From the NCBI GenBank assembly GCA_964036295.1, contig OZ038462.1, positions 17,117,264 to 17,181,263 of the forward strand: a DNA stretch of 64,000 nucleotides, given 5' to 3'. Position numbers and translations under genes: made by a program. Below the pieces are notes generated by a model. The model saw nothing but the letters and a program-made list of their open reading frames with translations. It was not told the DNA's origin and made no database searches. Source of the stretch: Plumapathes pennacea (Eukaryota; Cnidaria; Anthozoa; Antipatharia; Myriopathidae). Positions 61,003 to 64,000 of this stretch are shown here, in pieces (the stretch's first letter is position 1; the number at the start of each line of letters is the position of its first letter).

Positions 61003-61068
61003 CAACACCGCAAACAATTATACAACACCGCAAACAATTATATGCTGGGCCCTTAGGCCCAGCATAAA
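61003..61068 (+). repeat. Hairpin-ended retroposon-like tail
   Basis: A 20-bp unit CAACACCGCAAACAATTATA is repeated twice (61003-61022, 61023-61042). It leads into a perfect 11-bp-stem hairpin at 61041-61066 and then an A-rich tail. A degenerate copy of the hairpin and tail is at 4441-4484. Confidence 0.65.
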
Positions 61069-61737
61069 AAAGAAGTTATTACACGGGAAGGAGTGTATAC
61101 TGCGGAGTATTTTTACGAGTCGGTTTTTTTTTCGAGCCTACTTCAGACGAGAAAAAAATAAAACTGACGAGTAAAAATACAGCCGTATTGCACGACTTTT
61201 TGTGTAATAAATTGTTTATTATACGACAAACGAAGCAGGGAAAACGTTTTCGCCGCGCGCAAAATGGAACAACAAATGACGCGTTCGTAAACTTTGCTTG
61301 CGAAAATTGATCAAAATGGGAAACAAGTTGATCTGGTTCCTGACGAGTGCAATACGCTCCCTTTATTGCACTCGTTTTGGCCTTTATTTGCACTCGAAAT
61401 TGTGAAGTCATGCAATAACAGTAATTAACATTTATAGACGCAACTACGCGTGTGCCAAGATCAAATGCGCATGCGCAATGTACAAAAATAACGCAAAAGC
61501 CTTTTCATATTCATCTTATGTGGATACCTCCATCTTCATCTCGTTTGAGTTACATGCTTTACATTCAACCTTTAGGCGGTCAGATACATGTAGATGAAGG
61601 ATTGTCCACTTTTTATGTTCCAGAATCCAAGTTAGAGTTTGGCAGTCAACTGTCACTTATTGTTCGTGCCAACCCCTACAAAGTAGACAGCATTGCTGAA
61701 GAATTACCCGTCGGACAAAGTGATCAGCAGTACTCTC
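61069..61737. other. Intergenic, repeat-derived in part
   Basis: 61077-61270 is a diverged relative of 10372-10460. No gene seen. Confidence 0.45.
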
Positions 61738-61816
61738 TATCCGGACAGCCGCGGGTCCTGGGTCATATCCACCTCCCTGAGTGTCTTGTTGGATAACGAA
61801 GGAAAAGCTAAAACAG
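61738..61816 (+). pseudogene. Fossil exon 1 of an MCT-like gene
   Basis: Reads YPDSRGSWV, then after a deletion that removed most of TM1, [11 protein letters not shown], ending exactly at an ACAG/GTGCGC donor. These are the two ends of exon 1 in the transporter family (compare 29030-29169). No matching exons 2-4 follow in the window. Confidence 0.72.
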
Positions 61817-63709
61817 GTGCGCACGATTATGTAAAAGTTAAGTAAATAAAAAAAAAAAAAAAAAAATCAGAAAATCTTTAAAGCAAAAACAAAAACAAAA
61901 AAGAAACAACGTGAGTACTTATCGAGAGCTTGGCGATACCCGCTGACCAAAGTGACGTCATAAAATGCACCGGCGCACTAACTAACAAAAGCTCTTTCAT
62001 CCATAGACGAACTTTCGTAAATAGGAATATGTTTTCGTAAGCCGCGTCCTAAGCACTGCTTGTGACATGTTCAGAGCCGGCTATAACCGGTTTTACGCCC
62101 TGATCATTCTGACAAAACAACCAGGGTTACTCGGCTGCGTAGATCCCGCATCAACGACATTCTGAATCCGAAAGACAAACCGTTTTCAAGGTCTATGCGG
62201 AAAGAACAGGCATGAACGGATCTCTTAATATCTTGGAGGTACTGTACATCTAAATTTAAAGACCGAAAAGCAAACAGTTGTTCCCGCAATGTCTGAGTAG
62301 TCGGTCGAATACATTTTACACTCGGGCCAGGGGCATTATCACAGTCAGTTTTTCTTAAGCCGTGGGAGCCGTGGACTAAGCTGAGGCGTTAATTATCGGG
62401 AGAATATGTCTTTACAGTCTTATAAGTAACCAGAAACAACAGAAACGAAAGCAGAAATTTCATAGATACGGCGTGTTCTGTACACGTGCTCAGTCGAGCA
62501 GAAACTTAATTTACATCAGTTGATCGAGTGTCGGATATTATTAAATTTCCATATTTTTTTCTGGACATCCACATCAATCTTTTCTTGCTACAATCCGTAC
62601 AATGTATGTGCAAATCAGTTCACCTTCATGTCAGTTTACTTTCACGACCCCGGTTGAAGGCACTAGATCGATCGACATATATCAACAAGATATACATATC
62701 GTCTTCGGTTAAATGTTTCAGCTACCGTGGCCCCGAATGGCTGAGCTCTTGCGTTTTGATCGATTCAGGTTTGGCAAGCACGCAATTTGCGCTCAATCGG
62801 GTGTTTGAAACTTTTTTTAGAGTGATATCTGGCGTAAAAATACATCGAACGTCAATAGAAACTACCTAGCTGAGCGTATGCAAATAACGTGACTGCAGGT
62901 TGTCTGTTAGCGTTATGTTCATCAACTATTGAATTATTAGCATTTAGAAATGACATCACGTATCACGTTTCGTTATATCGAACAATTTTGGCCTGCAGCT
63001 AACCGGATCATTGTATTTGCAGATTTCAAGTTGGAAAACGAACGAAATAAATACATCTTATAAACTGAGTAGCAGCTGTACTTACTGATACATGTTACAG
63101 CTCCTGTCGTGGCTTTCCTGAAGAGATAACATGAGAGCCTTATTTCTTCAGTTTCATCATGCAGCCAGCGTAATCCTAATATTCCTTTTTGTCAGCCATC
63201 TTGTTTCTAGGCCCAGTATTCCAAGTCTCAGATCCACAATATTGAGCGAAGGCTGGACCAAGAACGCAAAAGGCCGAGAAACAAGAATCCATAAAATCGT
63301 AAAAACAAAACAAAAATATATATATAATAAATAAAAAAACACAAGGTATTATTCCTTGGCTGCATATGATAACTGAGCAGCGTTCATCTGTTCTATCCTA
63401 TGCGAGATAAAAAAAAAAACAAAAACAGAACAAAACAAAAAGAAAGAAAACTGGAGTTCACCAAACACTCAAACCATCGAAGTCACTGTACTTTTACTTA
63501 TAATATGTGATATTGATTACGTTTCATTTTTTTTTCTGTAACCCTCACAAATCGCGGACACATCTTGACCGCGAGGTAACTATAGTGGACCAAGGTGCAG
63601 GAGCCAATCAAAACGGGATGAAAGACGATAAGAAAGTTACACTTCACTCCCACCCTTGCATGTCCGACTTTGATTTCACACTGTCCTTTCCCACACTTTT
63701 CTGTTCTAG
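61817..63709. other. Upstream/intronic region of the last transporter
   Basis: No exon recognised; poly-A runs at about 61847-61866, 63408-63418 and elsewhere. An upstream exon of the gene at 63710 may lie here unseen. Confidence 0.4.
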
Positions 63710-63956
63710 AAGCCAAATTCATGTTTAGCACTCAACACACACGCCGTGTGTGCCGACCCCTGCGATACAGAGAACATTGTTAAAGAGTCATCAAAGAACA
63801 GAAAGCAAAAGATTCGCTATCCGGACAGCCGCTGGTCCTGGGTCGTGTGTTTCGCCTGTTTCCTTATCAACATCATACTCAATGGTTTGACGTTCAGCTA
63901 CGGGCTTCTGTTCCCTGTTCTCTTGGAGGAGTTTAATGAGGGCAAAGCTAAAACAG
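63710..63956 (+). CDS. MCT-like transporter, first transmembrane exon (partial gene)
   Basis: An exon encoding [13 protein letters not shown] and the first transmembrane segment, then [13 protein letters not shown], ending at ACAG/GTCAGC in phase 1 as in all paralogues. An acceptor-like TTCTAG precedes it at 63704-63709. No in-frame ATG follows that point, so the start codon should be in an upstream exon (the ATG at 63721 is in another frame). Exons 2-4 lie beyond the window. The N-terminal leader differs from copies 1-3, so this is an older paralogue, not a fourth copy of the recent unit. Confidence 0.82.
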
Positions 63957-64000
63957 GTCAGCTGATAAGAATCTACAGAATATCTATAGTAAGAATCTAA

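Noticed and set aside
60147..61017. Short + and - frames between unit 3 and the fossil exon
   Set aside because: No domain, overlapping on both strands, and part of the region is repeat-derived.
63746..64000. 84-codon frame as a complete gene from GTG
   Set aside because: It starts at a non-ATG codon within an exon that has an acceptor at 63708-63709, and the frame after 63956 is intron.

Overview
This is a eukaryotic window: intron-containing genes with GT/AG junctions, AT-rich intergenic DNA and dense transposon debris. A secreted von Willebrand A / thrombospondin-1 protein of the type found in coral skeletal matrix, tandem SLC16-like transporters, and BEL/Pao, Penelope-like, tRNA-SINE and Helentron-like elements point to a cnidarian, probably a stony coral. 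That assignment is inference; no species marker was recognised.

Layout. 1-1700: decayed LINE. 2523-8581 (+): 3' part of a vWA-TSP1-TSP1-vWA gene with seven traceable exons and a stop. 9440-12820: two large arrays of a GTCTGTCTGG decamer and one of TCTGG, the second decamer array starting at the 3' tail of a LINE fragment. 13507-18080 (-): a four-exon monocarboxylate-transporter-like (MCT-like) gene. 18938-19189: a palindromic MITE. 19901-26274: a BEL/Pao LTR retrotransposon on the minus strand with both LTRs and a 5-bp target duplication, but lacking its reverse transcriptase core.

26555-60016 holds a tandemly duplicated block, each unit carrying an MCT-like gene of exon pattern 304/584/370/179 bp. 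Unit 1 (28866-32818) is intact at 478 codons. Unit 2 (39497-41715) keeps only exons 1-2 and stops at the exon 3 splice acceptor. Unit 3 (48237-52304) has all four exons but a TGG-to-TGA nonsense change in exon 1. Comparing units gives ready-made empty sites, so insertions can be cut out to within a base or two: a 1,236-bp long-TIR element with a 9-bp target duplication (unit 2), a 909-bp solo LTR with a 4-bp duplication (unit 3 intron 1) and a 4.66-kb Helentron-like element (unit 3 downstream). 42153-46796 between units 2 and 3 is a transposon nest. A fossil MCT exon lies at 61738-61816, and exon 1 of a further MCT-like gene runs off the right edge from 63710.

The MCT-like genes form one local family (identical 370-bp exon, same intron phases, one member inverted) at different stages of duplication and decay. 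They are predicted plasma-membrane H+-coupled carriers of small monocarboxylates or related solutes; nothing in the sequence fixes the substrate. The vWA/TSP1 gene is an unrelated extracellular-matrix gene next to this cluster.
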